From contig CM066914.1 in NCBI GenBank assembly GCA_033964015.1, positions 32,347,492 through 32,411,491 on the forward strand: DNA of 64,000 nucleotides. Direction: 5' to 3'. Position 1 is the first letter of the stretch. Each line of letters starts with the position of its first letter. The stretch comes from Scolanthus callimorphus (lineage: Eukaryota > Cnidaria > Anthozoa > Actiniaria > Edwardsiidae). The notes beneath the pieces are model-generated. The model had not been told where the DNA came from. It did not search any database and saw only the letters and a program-made list of their open reading frames with translations. Below are positions 1-10,773 of this stretch, one piece after another. A program made the position numbers and the translations under genes.

Positions 1-486
1 GCTATGGTGGCAGCCATGCGAGAGCCTTCGCTGATTGGATGAAGCGCGCATGCGTACATAAAACCAGCTTATCTCGCTTTTGAGATCAAATTATAACAAG
101 CTAATTTATAACACAGACATTCGTTTGCTTGTCGTCTTTTCAATTTCTGTCCTCGACTCATTTTGTATACGCATGCGTCAGTGGCTTTCACCAGAGCCTC
201 CCTCGCAAAATGACGAGTCAGCTAGAAACCCATTCATGGAATTATTATACATTGTACTTGCTATATCGATTCTGATTCTTTACTTTGGAATCACGCACTT
301 TGAGGGTCTTCAAGAATCAGCATGCTGATTCTTCAAGAATCAGCTAGCTGATCTGATTCTTGATACGCGCGCAATGCAACGTGGGACTAGAGCACTTTCC
401 CTATTTTTACAAGGCGCTTGTGTAAAATAAATTGCTTGACAGAAAGAAAAGTATTTTTACTGAATCAATGTATATAATAAAACAAT

Positions 487-606
487 TATTGAATTCGGTT
501 TTTGTGATCTCGAGAATAAACAATGTTTCGCCAGGTGGAATCGGGCGAGGCCGTGAGGCTCGACATTGTTTATTCTGGAGATCACAAAAACCTCATCCAA
601 TAATTG
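487..606. repeat. Fold-back hairpin repeat
   Basis: Two arms of about 45 bases pair around a short loop. The left arm contains TTTTTGTGATCTCGAGAATA and the right arm its near-complement, with the loop near 530-560. A second smaller hairpin follows at about 617-690, with TTCCCATGG at one end and CCATGGGAA towards the other. No coding sequence is supported here. These look like small non-autonomous palindromic elements of the type scattered through the window. Confidence 0.6.
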
Positions 607-796
607 CTTAAAAGCTGATTCCCATGGCAGAAAATGGGAAGTGTTCGCCGAATTGACATGTATAGCCATGGGAAATCCGAACACTTCCCTTACTTTTTTT
701 ATTGTTTGATACTACTCGTTTAACAGAAAATTACAGAAACTATGTACGTATAACATAAAACAAGAAAGGCTATAAAAAGAAATATCACAGTAGTGA

Positions 797-873
797 ATAT
801 GGTGTGAACGTGGTGAATACAGTATTCACACACCCAAGTGGGTGTGAATACTGTATTTACCATATTCGCTCCA
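797..873. repeat. Short palindrome, GTGAATACAGTATTCAC core
   Basis: The sequence GAATATGGTG...GTGAATACAGTATTCAC is followed by GTGTGAATACTGTATT and then CCATATTC, giving a nested hairpin. ORFs that cross it are by-products of the repeat. The function is unknown. Confidence 0.5.
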
Positions 874-1194
874 GTATTCACACCCATAGTGAATTTTTCG
901 TCCAGCGATTGGATGAGGTTGAGCGTGACATCGTGAGTTCAAAACAGAGGCCTGTGTTATCTGCCGAAGCCGATGTTCAATACATGTTCAAATTGCTTTG
1001 CTCAAATTCAAAATGCAGACAAGGACGAAAGGCTTGGGAACGACCCGACTTTGAACTTGATGCTAACTGCAATATCTGTTCACGCGAGATTGAGAATTGA
1101 TTGTTTGCGAAGTGAGTTCAACCAGGGGCAAGGCTCTTGCCAGGGGTTCATAAGTAGGGGCGTTCGTCTGATATATTAAGGCGTTTTGACAGCC

Positions 1195-1732
1195 TAGATA
1201 TTTTTAGATTGGCAGCGGAGCTCCCGCGGGCGCCGGAGCCCCATTGCTACATGTAGGACTTCTGGTTTGGGCGTTCGTTCGTTCGTTCGTCCGCCATGAC
1301 GTCATCAAAACTAAAAAAAGTAAATATCTCAAAGGCAACCTCACTAGGTGACCAAACTGTAATTTATCTTGGAGACAAGGGGGTGCACCACTAAGGTCAC
1401 GTGGCATGACGTCATCAGTGACGCCAGCAAAACTAGAAAACTCAATATCTCGAGAAGGCAATCCAAACTTGGGTTAAGTTATCTTGGAGGCAAGAGGGTG
1501 CACCACCAAGATCATGTGCGGCGAGGATCATCACTAACGCACCATGGGACGCTCCCTCTAAAACCACTTTTCGAACAATTAAATATAAACCCTTTCCAAG
1601 AAGGGTAGCTCGGGCTCTAGTCAAGCTAGTGACGGCATTATTATTATGATCACGTGACATGACGTCATCAAAATTAAAGAAAAAGTCCTTGATGACAGTA
1701 GGTATTAATTCGAGCTCCGCGCCTAAATCTAT
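1195..1732 (-). repeat. Diverged copy of the TGACGTCA satellite-bearing repeat
   Basis: Both ends carry GGAGCTC-type termini next to TAAATCTATATATT-like sequence. The interior has several degraded units of GACGTCATCA plus AACTTGGGTTAAGTTATCTTGG-like text, which is the reverse complement of the array at 11.4-12.2 kb. It is an old copy in the opposite orientation. There are no supported genes in it. Confidence 0.55.
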
Positions 1733-2118
1733 ATATTATTTGCTCTTGTTTCTATCCCGCTTCGGGCGTTGCGGTCACGTATATTTAGAATAACAATAGC
1801 AGAGAACAACAAGGAATCAGTGCTGCACGTGCATATCTTGCAAATGACACTGCCGCGTCTGTAAAGCTACTACTGATATAAGCGAATCTGATTGGGCTAT
1901 TGATATTTTAGCGGCAAAACCGTTCTAAAAATAACTGTCTAACTGTCTTGAATATCAGTAGGGCAATACTAAAGAGGGACACCCCTTTTTTAATATGATC
2001 CCCTGTTAATACTACTTATGATAAAGAGCAGAAGATAAGATATTTCGCGGTACGTTTTGGGCTGCCTGTGTGGTGGACAGTCGAAAGATGCATCATGGGT
2101 AAAGCATATATTTCCAAG

Positions 2119-2139
2119 ATGGCGGCCACCATACGAAAA
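2119..2139 (+). CDS. Candidate first coding exon (MAATIRK), gene unassigned
   Basis: ATG lies in the context CCAAGATGGCGGCC, which is both a good Kozak site and a YY1-like initiator. It opens seven codons (MAATIRK) that end exactly at AAA|GTAAGC, a strong donor. It is 2.5 kb upstream of the uL16m exon on the same strand and could be its first exon, but I could not find the connecting exon or exons between 2140 and 4668. Similar CAAGATGG contexts occur near 2702 and 7619, so this could also be repeat-derived. Confidence 0.25.
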
Positions 2140-2997
2140 GTAAGCACCGTAGTACTTTTTCAAGTTTGGCAGTTTAATTGTGCCTAAGATCGTAGTAATC
2201 CCATTGAAACTTGTTCATTTGCATACAGAGATAATAGAAATCAAATACATTTGATACTTGCCTGTATAAGAATGAAGTATGAATGGATGAATCAGAATGT
2301 GCTACGGGATTCTGCAGTTTAGCCTTCATGTGTTACGGTTGCAAATACCTTCCACAAAATGTTCTACTAAAAGAAATTTCAATATATTGTTTGTAGCAAA
2401 CAATACAAAATTTGCTTGTTTTACTCTTGCCATTGGCCTCTGTGCCAAGAAGATCATATTGTAGAATGAGAATCCTCTGTAAAACCCAATGGCCCAGATT
2501 GGAAATTTACTTACAAACATTGATCACAAACTACTCACATGGTAGACCTAGGCAGTCATGTAGATACCTGTACACCAATATGCATTAGCATACAAAGCAT
2601 TAATCGCTCGCCGTTCCCATTCACTCTTTGCAAAATGTGCATTTTGACCATGTTCCTTTGATACGCGGGGTGGCCCAAGACACAACATAAGGTATTTTCC
2701 AAGATGGTGGCCGCTCGGTGAAATGCCCTGGGTATATTTCCATAGGATGTTGAAAGACTGCAAATGGCCCAGGTAGCCCTGCCACATTGTTTGCCAATCG
2801 CGTTGAATCCCTGCATATGCCCCGCTATGCCCGGGCTGGGGGGTGCGGGGTTTATATTGACTAGTGCATAAATGCTTTTAGAAAATAACACCTATGTTGT
2901 ATTGTGAATGTGCGCATTCTGATTGGTTAAAAAGCGGGTTTGTAAGAGACATGAGAAACACGATTGTCACGTCGCGCGTGTGTATGTTATTTTCTAA

Positions 2998-3184
2998 AAG
3001 CAATAAAATATACTTTCTGCGTGCTCTCTGGTTTCTTACAAAACTCGGGGAATGTTGGTCGAACTGATAAAACTTGAAAGACCCTCGCCTTCGGCTCGTG
3101 TTTTTCAAGTTTTGATCAGTTCTCCAACATCCCCCTCGTGTTTGTAAGAAAACAGAGAGCACGCGGAAAGTACTTTTATTGCTT
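2998..3184. repeat. Fold-back element, 187 bp
   Basis: The arms begin GCAATAAAATATACTTTC and end with the complement GGAAAGTACTTTTATTGC. They include a copy of TGCTCTCTG and its complement CAGAGAGCA, with the loop near 3090. An adjoining part at about 2880-3000 repeats TTTTAGAAAATAACA in inverted form. It is non-coding. Confidence 0.65.
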
Positions 3185-3711
3185 AACAATAGTACAATAG
3201 AGTGAAGTTTCAAAGAAAATTTAAATTAAGCAAAAGGTACTCTTCAATGTACATTGAATGCTCCAAATCTCTATGCTATCACACAATATATTCAAGTAAC
3301 CTCTCTGTTTATACTTTGATTATCAGGTTTTACCAGTTGCCTGGGGAGTACTACAGGGAAGAAGTAACCTTTTCTCAAGGATGTGTGTATGTATCTGTTT
3401 TTAGACTAGCCTGTCCTGCATGCTCTTGGTGACAATTACAGAGATGCCAACCTCTGACCTTCAAAATATAGGAGATGGGGTGTTCTGGACCTACAATTGT
3501 CAGGCCCATACCAGCATGAGGCAATCAAGGAAAACATTTTGATGTTTTACTGTTATGTTATTAATTATATAGCCAGCGCGAAATCCCATTGTGCCGGCAG
3601 ATCGATTTTTCTTGATCGTCCAATTATTTTTAATTGGATCGCGCGCGCTCTAATTGGACAGTTCGCGCTAAAATTGGACAGTTTGGGTTTGAACATGGAT
3701 GTTATATAATT

Positions 3712-3868
3712 AATAAATAACAGGACTCCATGCTTGTCCAATTAAGAAAAAAATGGATGATTCCTCGGAACTCCAAATTGGACTCGGCCTGCGGCCTCGT
3801 CCAATTTTGGAGTTCCTCTGAATCATCCAATTTTTTCTTAATTGGACAGCATGGAGTCCTATTATATA
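3712..3868. repeat. Fold-back element, 157 bp
   Basis: The arm starting AATAACAGGACTCCATGC pairs with the arm ending GCATGGAGTCCTATTA. The loop, near 3790, contains GCCTGCGGC. The neighbouring 3600-3670 stretch shows a related AATTGGACAGT/TTAATTGGA motif. No gene is visible between 2140 and 4180. Confidence 0.7.
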
Positions 3869-4179
3869 TACAAAACAAGTCTATTTTATAGGGTCTATAA
3901 TTTATCATTCAATGGCTAACTCTGCCTTGGCCCTCATTTTCCCTCAGAGAATAAAATTCTGATACTCAGGCCTTGGTAATTTTTTCTGATAACAGCCTGA
4001 ATGTCTTTGCACTGTGAAATCACTTTAGGACTTAGAATTTTTCTATTAAAAGCAGGAGATTGTGGAGAGAAGGTGGAAATGCAGGAGGTGGCATCTCTGG
4101 AATTCTTCCAAAGAATTTAATGTTTTGGATCCACTGTCATGGTTCCATGGGGACTGCGAGCTATACAGAAGGATCTGCA

Positions 4180-4180
4180 C

Positions 4181-4213
<33 letters not shown>

Positions 4214-4546
4214 TCTTCACATGTCGACCTGATAGGGTGGTCGTCATATTTTTAGGGGTCAAAATCGAGTTTCAGGTATTTTTTTAGGGGGTATCAGAGA
4301 AAAATTGTGGCTTTTACTAATTAATGGTATTTTTAGGGGTACGCAAAGGAATGAAAGGGTCACAAACCCAGTAAAACGTTTTCTTTCTTTCTTCCTTAAT
4401 AAAACAATAACAAAAAAGGTTTATTGTTGGTATTTTTTAGGGTCATTTTGTTTTGTAAGGTATTTTTAGGGTATATTTTCCGATGTCCCGACGAGCACCC
4501 CTATCACTCTTACATGGGAGAACCCCCCCCCCCCCCCCCCCCCCGG
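4180..4546. mobile_element. hAT-like MITE bounded by poly-G and poly-C tracts
   Basis: The element starts CCC followed by 29 G and ends with 22 C followed by GG. It is flanked by a perfect 8-bp target duplication GATCTGCA (4172-4179 and 4547-4554). An 8-bp duplication is the usual signature of hAT-superfamily insertion. There is no transposase, so it is non-autonomous. The interior is dominated by GGTATTTTTAGGG-type repeats and shares CGACGAGCACCCCTATC and the TTCACATGT subterminal block with the copy at 26.25 kb, in reversed orientation. Confidence 0.75.
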
Positions 4547-4668
4547 GATCTGCATGCCCTGTCTAACCGTAACAAAACCTCCTTGGTGTACATAATGTTG
4601 TTTTTCCTTCCAAGTCTCGAACAGGATCTTATCTCTTTATATTGTTTTTCTCTTTTCTCTCAAAATAG

Positions 4669-5080
4669 TCTCAACTAATCAACTGCCGTGGCATTTCAAT
4701 AAATAACCTACCAGTACACTACAGATACAGAGACCAACTTAAATATAGCATATATGCTGCAGAGCCAGGACTTGTTAGAGGGGCTGCACTTGAGTCAGCA
4801 AGACTTGCCATCATCAGGAAACAAAAAATAACACACTATCATGATCAAGGCACATGTGCCCATAACAAAGAAGGCTCTGGGCAGTCGAATGGGAAAAGGC
4901 AAAGGAAAAGTTGATCACTATGTTGCAAATGTTAAAGCTGGGAAAATAATGTTTGAGTATAGCAGTGACAGTGAGGCTTTGGCATTGGAAGCATATCGTC
5001 AAGCAAGTGGAAGGTTGCCTATTAAAACACACTTCAGAGTCAAGCCAAGTGTGGAAAAAGAAATATGGACAAAATTTTAA
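4669..5080 (+). CDS. MRPL16: Mitochondrial ribosomal protein uL16m, 3' exon with a frame break
   Basis: Predicted large-subunit protein of the mitochondrial ribosome. The exon opens after a pyrimidine-rich stretch and TAG at 4668. From 4669 one frame reads through LKYSIYAAEPGLVRGAALES and ARLAIIRKQK, matching the helix before the L16 core. From 4841 the next frame gives VPITKKALGSRMGKGKGKVD, then HYVANVKAGKIMFE and LPIKTHFRVK, to a stop at 5080. RMGKGKG and LPIKT are hallmark uL16 motifs. The two parts lie in frames one base apart, at C4840, so there is an apparent one-base insertion (or two-base loss). That could be an assembly error or a decayed copy. Upstream exons were not found with confidence; 2119 is a weak candidate. 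The protein resembles bacterial L16 more than the divergent human form. Confidence 0.75.
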
Positions 5081-5121
5081 CAAATATTGTTACACCGTTT
5101 CCAAAAGACAGGCTGTATGAT

Positions 5122-5700
5122 GGGCTGTTCCAAAAAATAGCTGTACCCTCCCTATCGAGAACACCAAATTTTCAAAAATTGCTCCAGTCCTGCACACCCC
5201 CTGCGAAAATTTGAAGAAACCCCTGTGGAAGTTCCTCATTCTCTTGTGGGCCTGTGGAAATTGGGCAATTCCAGAAAATATTGTACCCCCGACGGCATTT
5301 GGAAATTCTGAATGGGAGGGGGTTTTCAGCTGGGAATTTGCCTGCATAGGGGGGGAGGGGAGGGTTTCAAGCTGGAAGCTAGTTTAACCTCTTCGGAATT
5401 CTATATGCATAGGAATTCTATATACATGGGAGGGGAGGGGGAGGAGCATTTTTGAAATTCTGGATGCATGGGGGGAGGGGGTGCCGCCCATCCCCAGGGT
5501 ACATATATTTTTTCTGGAATTGCCCATTCCACAGTTGCAAATGAATATCCTGTTGAATTCTGTGGAAAAATAATTATCCTGTGGAAATTCCAGGGTCAAA
5601 ATTAGCAAACCTTGCGGACATTCAATGGTCAAACACAGTGACCCCTGTAGAAATTCCAGCTTCCTCGATAGGGGGTAAGGGATATTATATGGAACAGCCC
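5122..5700. mobile_element. Short TIR element downstream of uL16m
   Basis: GGGCTGTTCCA at 5122 is the inverted complement of TGGAACAGCCC ending at 5700. The match continues as CTATCGAGAA against TTCCTCGATAG. The interior is a run of GGAAATTCCAG-like and GGGGAGGGG segments without coding potential. It is a non-autonomous DNA element or MITE of about 580 bp. Confidence 0.65.
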
Positions 5701-6778
5701 GATTCTATATCTATCACATAAATTACAAATCATCCAAGTAACAACTAAAGTGCTACCCAAATTTCTCCAGAAATAATATTTCAGATCGTTAAAAAAAACT
5801 GACGGCCAACATGCAAATTTCGTAGCTTCAAAGCAACAAGGTTAGTTTCCTCGCCACGAGCGAATTCTGACACAGGCACGGAGCTTGGAGATTTTTAAGA
5901 GGAAATTACAATTTAAGGAATTACAATTTAAAGATTCCAGTTTTTATTTTATTTTTGCAAACAATGAGGTGAGCTTCAGGCTGCATTTAACAAAGTTCTG
6001 TGTTCGAACAAAAACAACATTCTTTAATTAATTCGAAATCCACAAGCGTGGTGAAGAGGAGTACCAATTACGTACCCGTTTTTCAATTTCACGGAATTTC
6101 AAATCTAGATTCACAATTTGGTAGATTCATAGACACCAACAACAACTCTGCCAACCACGAATAAAGCCGTCCATGTAATGATTCTCGGCCAGGTTTTGTG
6201 TTTTCACGTATCACGGGCCTGAGAATAGGGCTAAATCAAGGAAAACTTCTTCACCACCACCTCTCACTATTGTCAACGCATGTCAGAGGAACCGTTTACC
6301 TCCGTGAACGCAAGCTAGCACGCATAGCAGGGCGATCTAGGGGAGGGGTTGTTGGGGTTGCATTTCCCCCCCCCCCCCCCCCCCCCCTAGATCGATTCGA
6401 TGTATTAGTAGTTATTAAAACGTTTTGAACTCACTACGGATTATAACACCAGTCCAACTTAGTGCTGCAACCCCTCCACTGAAAAAACCCTGGATCCACC
6501 CTTGCATAGAGAAGAGCGGATTTCGACTGACTGCAGCAAGGAACACGAACACGGTTCGGTCACGGCACCGGAACCTCGCCTGCTTGTGTCTAATATTCAG
6601 CAAAACACAACGCGCGAAATGATTCCCTGTGAGCAGAGGCTACTTTTATCTCCCCGCATTTACTTCTACTTGATACCAAAGCAGAAACACGATCCCTGAT
6701 GACGAAGGCTGACTGAAATGCACAGTTGCATGGACCTTCTGCAAATAGATCAGCATTGGAGCACACTTTCTATGACTT
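5701..6778. other. Repeat-rich non-coding stretch with a C23-class tract at 6366
   Basis: No gene is supported. A poly-C tract near 6366-6388 is framed by GATCTAGGGG at 6331 and CCCCTAGATC just after it, so it looks like another homopolymer-ended repeat remnant. GAAAAAACCCTGGATCCA at about 6480 is a dispersed-repeat motif. Confidence 0.4.
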
Positions 6779-6902
6779 TATCGGCGCAATAGAGCACGCG
6801 TGATGTTGGGAGAGACGAGAACGTTGTAAGATCACAAAAATCGCATTTTAAAACGTTTGGAGTGTCCCTCCCAACATCACAAGTGCTCTATTCGCCGATA
6901 AA
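6779..6902. repeat. Fold-back MITE
   Basis: TTTATCGGCGCAATAGAGCA pairs with TGCTCTATTCGCCGATAAA, and inside it GATGTTGGGAG pairs with CTCCCAACATC. A related half-copy lies at about 56500-56640, which shares CTCTCCCAACATCACGCGTG. Confidence 0.7.
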
Positions 6903-6984
6903 TTCACTAACTTTATCGGTGAATAGAGCATAGATTTGGACCAATCAGAGCGCGTGTTATGTCGTAGCTATTTAACAAGTTTCC

Positions 6985-7125
6985 AGAGGTTTTGAGTGGT
7001 GTGGACTCTACGTCATCATCGTGGTCAAAACGTTGTCGGAGTGACTCCACAACAAATTTTGACCACGATAATGGCGTACAAAGTGGTAAATAAGAGTCCA
7101 CACCACTCAAAACCTCAAATTTGTT
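6985..7125. repeat. Fold-back repeat, 141 bp
   Basis: GAGGTTTTGAGTGGTGTGGA pairs with TCCACACCACTCAAAACCTC. The inner arm TCGTGGTCAAAA pairs with TTTTGACCACGA. It is related to the 57990-58120 palindrome, which contains AGTGGTCAAAATGTTGTGGA. Confidence 0.7.
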
Positions 7126-7559
7126 TTTTACCATGACAAAATGCCAAATATTATAATTATGATCATTTTCCGTTGCAAATAGCGCACGCATTCGCACAAT
7201 TTCCCTTTGCTTTTGAGCAGCGAGCGCAAGCTGATGCGAGCAGAGTGGTGTTATTGCGAGCGAGCGTTAGCGAGCGAGCATACTTATCTTTACAAGTCCT
7301 AACGCGAGCAGAGCATTCTGGGATAGCTGCAAGATGATATCCGTGCAGCGTTGAGATTTTTCGTCTGGATGACTGGAACAATGGGATAATAAACTCTTCG
7401 ACTTAAAAACTGTTCTCTCAAGCCCCGAGAGCGGACTTTTGTTTCTAGGTAGGTTCTTCGTTTCTTTCACTTGCAATTTTAAACTCCCGTTACTAGAAGT
7501 TTCTAATAGAAAGTGAAGTGCTCGCAGCAACAGACTGTGGATCTGTGGCCAGTATATCG

Positions 7560-8858
7560 GGGCCACGTAACTGTAAGACACGAGCAAATAAACAACAACT
7601 TTCCTTTTACTATAACCAAGATGGTGGATTCCCCCGAGCACACCTCTTGTGCCCAGGCTTAAATACAGGAATCCTGCGGCCACAGCTCCTCAGTATGGTA
7701 TGCTAATCAACCAATAGAAATCATCAGAAGAGCAATATCCAAGGCAAAGGATTTTTTTCATCATCATTTTGTTTAACACACTTGCCTGTGATCCATGCTG
7801 GTGTTTTAGGCTTTACTCAAATAAACTTACAATTTGTTTATATAACAAACAGAATAATACATGACCACTGGGAGATACAAATTTTATCTTCTTGTATTTC
7901 CGCATGGCCATGTAATATCCTCTGTATGCAGCTGAGGTTTAGATTGAATATGAGATAAATATTCTCTTGGTGTACTTAAAAGACAATAAAATTTGCCAGA
8001 AATTTAGACAATCAAAAATGGGGATGCATTGTAAGAATACAATAGAAAAGAAACATTTATATAATTTCAGAAATAGCTTTTAATTAAAGTTTCCATGCCC
8101 CAGATTATACAGATCACCACCAGCAATATTGGATATATATATCCATCAGATTTTCTTGTTTATTATTCCCGAATAATGTGGTTGCAATTGTAATCGCTTA
8201 GCAGTTTTTTTTTAGGATGGCTAGTTAAACATCACTGGAATTATTCTTGGGTAAAGTCTACAAAAAAAATATAAAAAAATCCAAATGTGAGCACTCATAA
8301 AAATACCACTCAATCATTCAAGTTTATTTACCATCACACTGTTTGCAGGAAATGGATACTATTGGAATACTGATTGGGTTAGAAGTCCCCCTTTTTCTTG
8401 ATATCAATTTATAACTTTATAACTTAACAGCCATGTTTTGGAGAAATTTCACCATTGAAACATTATTCAACTACTTGTAAGATTCACATTAGCTATAAAG
8501 CTTATTCCCTGCAAGCAAAGGCCACTACTTTTGCGCCACTACTTTATTTGTAAAAACCAAGAAAACATTTAAGTTAAGTAAAAGAAAACGCAGCGAAATG
8601 AAAGTAGCCTCTGCTCACAGGGAACTAAACTCAATAAAAGCTAACTAATAATAAAAGCTAATAATAATTAAGTTAAAGTTTCTTCTGGAGAGAGCAGCTT
8701 AAGTTGAGAAATTTTCGGCAAATCTTTCGTGAAATGGTTGTCAAAATACACTTTAAAAACATCTACAAATGCAATTAAGACTGACAAAAGCATAATGACT
8801 GTTACTTACCGAAACTAAACATCATTTCTTTAAACCGATCGACAAATGGTGAATCCAT
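7560..8858 (-). CDS. Putative small multi-exon gene, unrecognised
   Basis: The first exon, 8810-8858, reads MDSPFVDRFKEMMFSF from an ATG in CAAGATGG context and ends at G|GTAAGT, phase 1. An exon at 7831-7931 follows AG after CCTC and joins in matching phase. It reads AAYRGYYMAMRKYKKIKFVS and ends at ATT|GTAAGT. A third exon within about 7560-7700 is possible but has two plausible frames, so its acceptor and the stop are uncertain. I do not recognise the product. It lies in the left arm of the inverted duplication, and the right arm keeps only a degraded version of the second exon near 10350. Splice phasing is the main support. Confidence 0.3.
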
Positions 8859-9756
8859 CTTGACGTGAATGGCTTGCTAACTCACCGGGCAAATAAAAGG
8901 ACTGCGGGGGTGGGGTAATGGGCCACGGAACCCAAAATCACTTCGCCTAGAAAATTATCGTGCACCACAGTAACCCACGTCACAATTGCAAGGTGTCGAG
9001 ATTAGTATGCTCGCTCGCTAGCGCTCGCTCGCAATTATATTTTATACCACTTGACCTTTTGTCCCAGAGTTTTTGCTGTGGTTCAACGATAGATTCCACG
9101 GCAACCAAAGCACATTTCGCTTTCTCTCCATAGGCATAGGACTGACCTTCCCTTTTCATAATGAATGCCAAGCAAGACAAGCATATTATGCAGGAAGGTT
9201 GTGATTACAATAGATGGTATACAAGCAGCGACAAGCAGACAACAGTTATCGAACCTTGTAGCTGATTCCTGATACAATCATTGAAACAGAATTCATACTG
9301 GATTGTTTCAAATTATATAACGACACGATCAACCTCTAAACATCCTAAGGCTTTAAATAATTTTGAGATCTGTGGAAACTCCATACAATGGTTGTGACAA
9401 TTGTACAAACAGTCTATTGCATTTGCACTCCACTTGACTGTACGTATGAGATAAACACCATGCGGAACATGTCACTACTACAATGGAATTACAATCATGA
9501 CAAATGGTACTACTATTGCAAATGCCAGGGGCAAATTGCTTGGTTTGGCAGTTTCAAGAAAGTTTACGCAAGACTTCAGGTATTATTTCTGTTAAAGTTA
9601 ACCTATAGTTCTGTTCACCTTGCATTCTGAAATAAATTTGATGGTTGTATTATGAGTCAAACTGGTTTGTTCTTTCTTGGTCTGCATTTGTTCATCTCAT
9701 TATTATTAATAGGGAGTATGTTTTTACAACCATTTCACGAAGATTTGCTTACTTTA

Positions 9757-9883
9757 GGCCTGGTTTCCATATAGTCTTATCTGTCATATCAGTCGACAGT
9801 GAAACAATGGACATTGGAATTATTCTTTTGTTTCACGGTTGACTGATACGACAGATAAGACTATATGGAAACTAGGCCTAAGA
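9757..9883. mobile_element. Fold-back MITE, copy 1
   Basis: GGTTTCCATATAGTCTTATC pairs with GATAAGACTATATGGAAACT across about 125 bp. The inner arm TATCAGTCGAC pairs with GTTGACTGATA. A second copy with the inner part reversed lies at 35740-35868. It interrupts the right arm of the inverted duplication, so it inserted after that duplication formed. Confidence 0.75.
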
Positions 9884-10581
9884 GGACAAGACAATTCCCA
9901 TGGGTACTTGAAAGAAATGGATTTTAGAAATAACTTGATTGATTGAGTGATGTCTTTTATGTGTGCTAAGTTTTGAGTTTTTCCTTTTCTTTCTGTAGAC
10001 TCATCCAAAGAATATAATTCCAGCAATGTTATAACTAAAAAAATAAGATAGAGTTAAAACTAGCTAGCCAAGAAACTGCTAAGTGATTGCAATTGTAAGC
10101 ACATTATTTGTGAATAATATAACAAGAAATCTGAGGGATAAATCGAATAATATTACTTGTAGGATCTGTATTAATCTAAGGCATAAGAAAATTAAATTAA
10201 AAGCTATTTCTGAATTAAGAAAATGTTGTTTATCAGTTTTTTTTCCCTGTATTTTTGCAATTTGTTGCATCTCCATTTTTGGTCTGAATTTCTGGCAATT
10301 ACTGTTGTTTTTTTAGCACACCAAGTGAATGTTTATCTCCTATTCAGTCACCTCATTAAGCTGCATTACATAGACAATATTATGCCATTTGGAGATCTTT
10401 GAGTGATAAATTTATAAATTTTGAGCAAAGATGATCATATTTTTAGGATATTGATATTTTTAGAGCCTTGGATATTGCTCTTCTGATGATTTCTACAGAG
10501 GAGGCACATTCTCTATTGCCGCGAGCACTTCACTTTCTGTTAGAAATTTCTAGTTATAATGTTTAAATAAAATAATTGCCA

Positions 10582-10744
10582 CTAGCAAGCGAATCCGGCA
10601 ATGGGTGGTCAGCGGCGACTGACCAGTGAGGACGATGACAAACAATATATAAATAAATAACAAAAATAAAAATAAAATATCGCAACATATATAAAAACAA
10701 ACGTAAGACTAAGGATGATAGCCCATCACCGGATTAGCTTATTA
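10582..10744. mobile_element. MITE with AAGCTAATCCGG termini, copy 1
   Basis: CTAGCAAGCGAATCCGGCAA at the left pairs with CCGGATTAGCTTATTAG at the right. The AT-rich interior is full of AAATAAATAA. A second copy of almost the same length is at 13530-13688. It is non-coding. Confidence 0.65.
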
Positions 10745-10773
10745 GGTAAGGCCGCTACAAACTTAGATGCTGA

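Larger units (their letters stand above)
7484..10566. repeat. Old large inverted duplication
   Basis: The region 7484 to about 8770 is matched in reverse by about 9700-10566. Paired anchors include GAAAGTGAAGTGCTCGC at 7510 with its complement at about 10518, ATCATCAGAAGAGCAATATC at about 7718 with its complement at about 10470, GCAATTGTAATCGCTTAGCA at 8183 with TGCTAAGTGATTGC at 10076, and CGTGAAATGGTTGT at about 8729 with ACAACCATTTCACG at about 9730. The arms are clearly diverged and carry separate insertions, including the fold-back at 9757. The centre is near 9230. Confidence 0.65.

Noticed and set aside
2556..2891. 111-codon minus-strand ORF
   Set aside because: No family resemblance or splice support. 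It overlaps a second open frame and repeat-like sequence.
7267..7683. 138-codon minus-strand ORF (MAAGFLYLSLGTRGVLGG)
   Set aside because: It crosses a fold-duplicated segment and ends in the GCGAGCGAGC-type repeat. I see no family, and the start is inside a probable exon of another frame.
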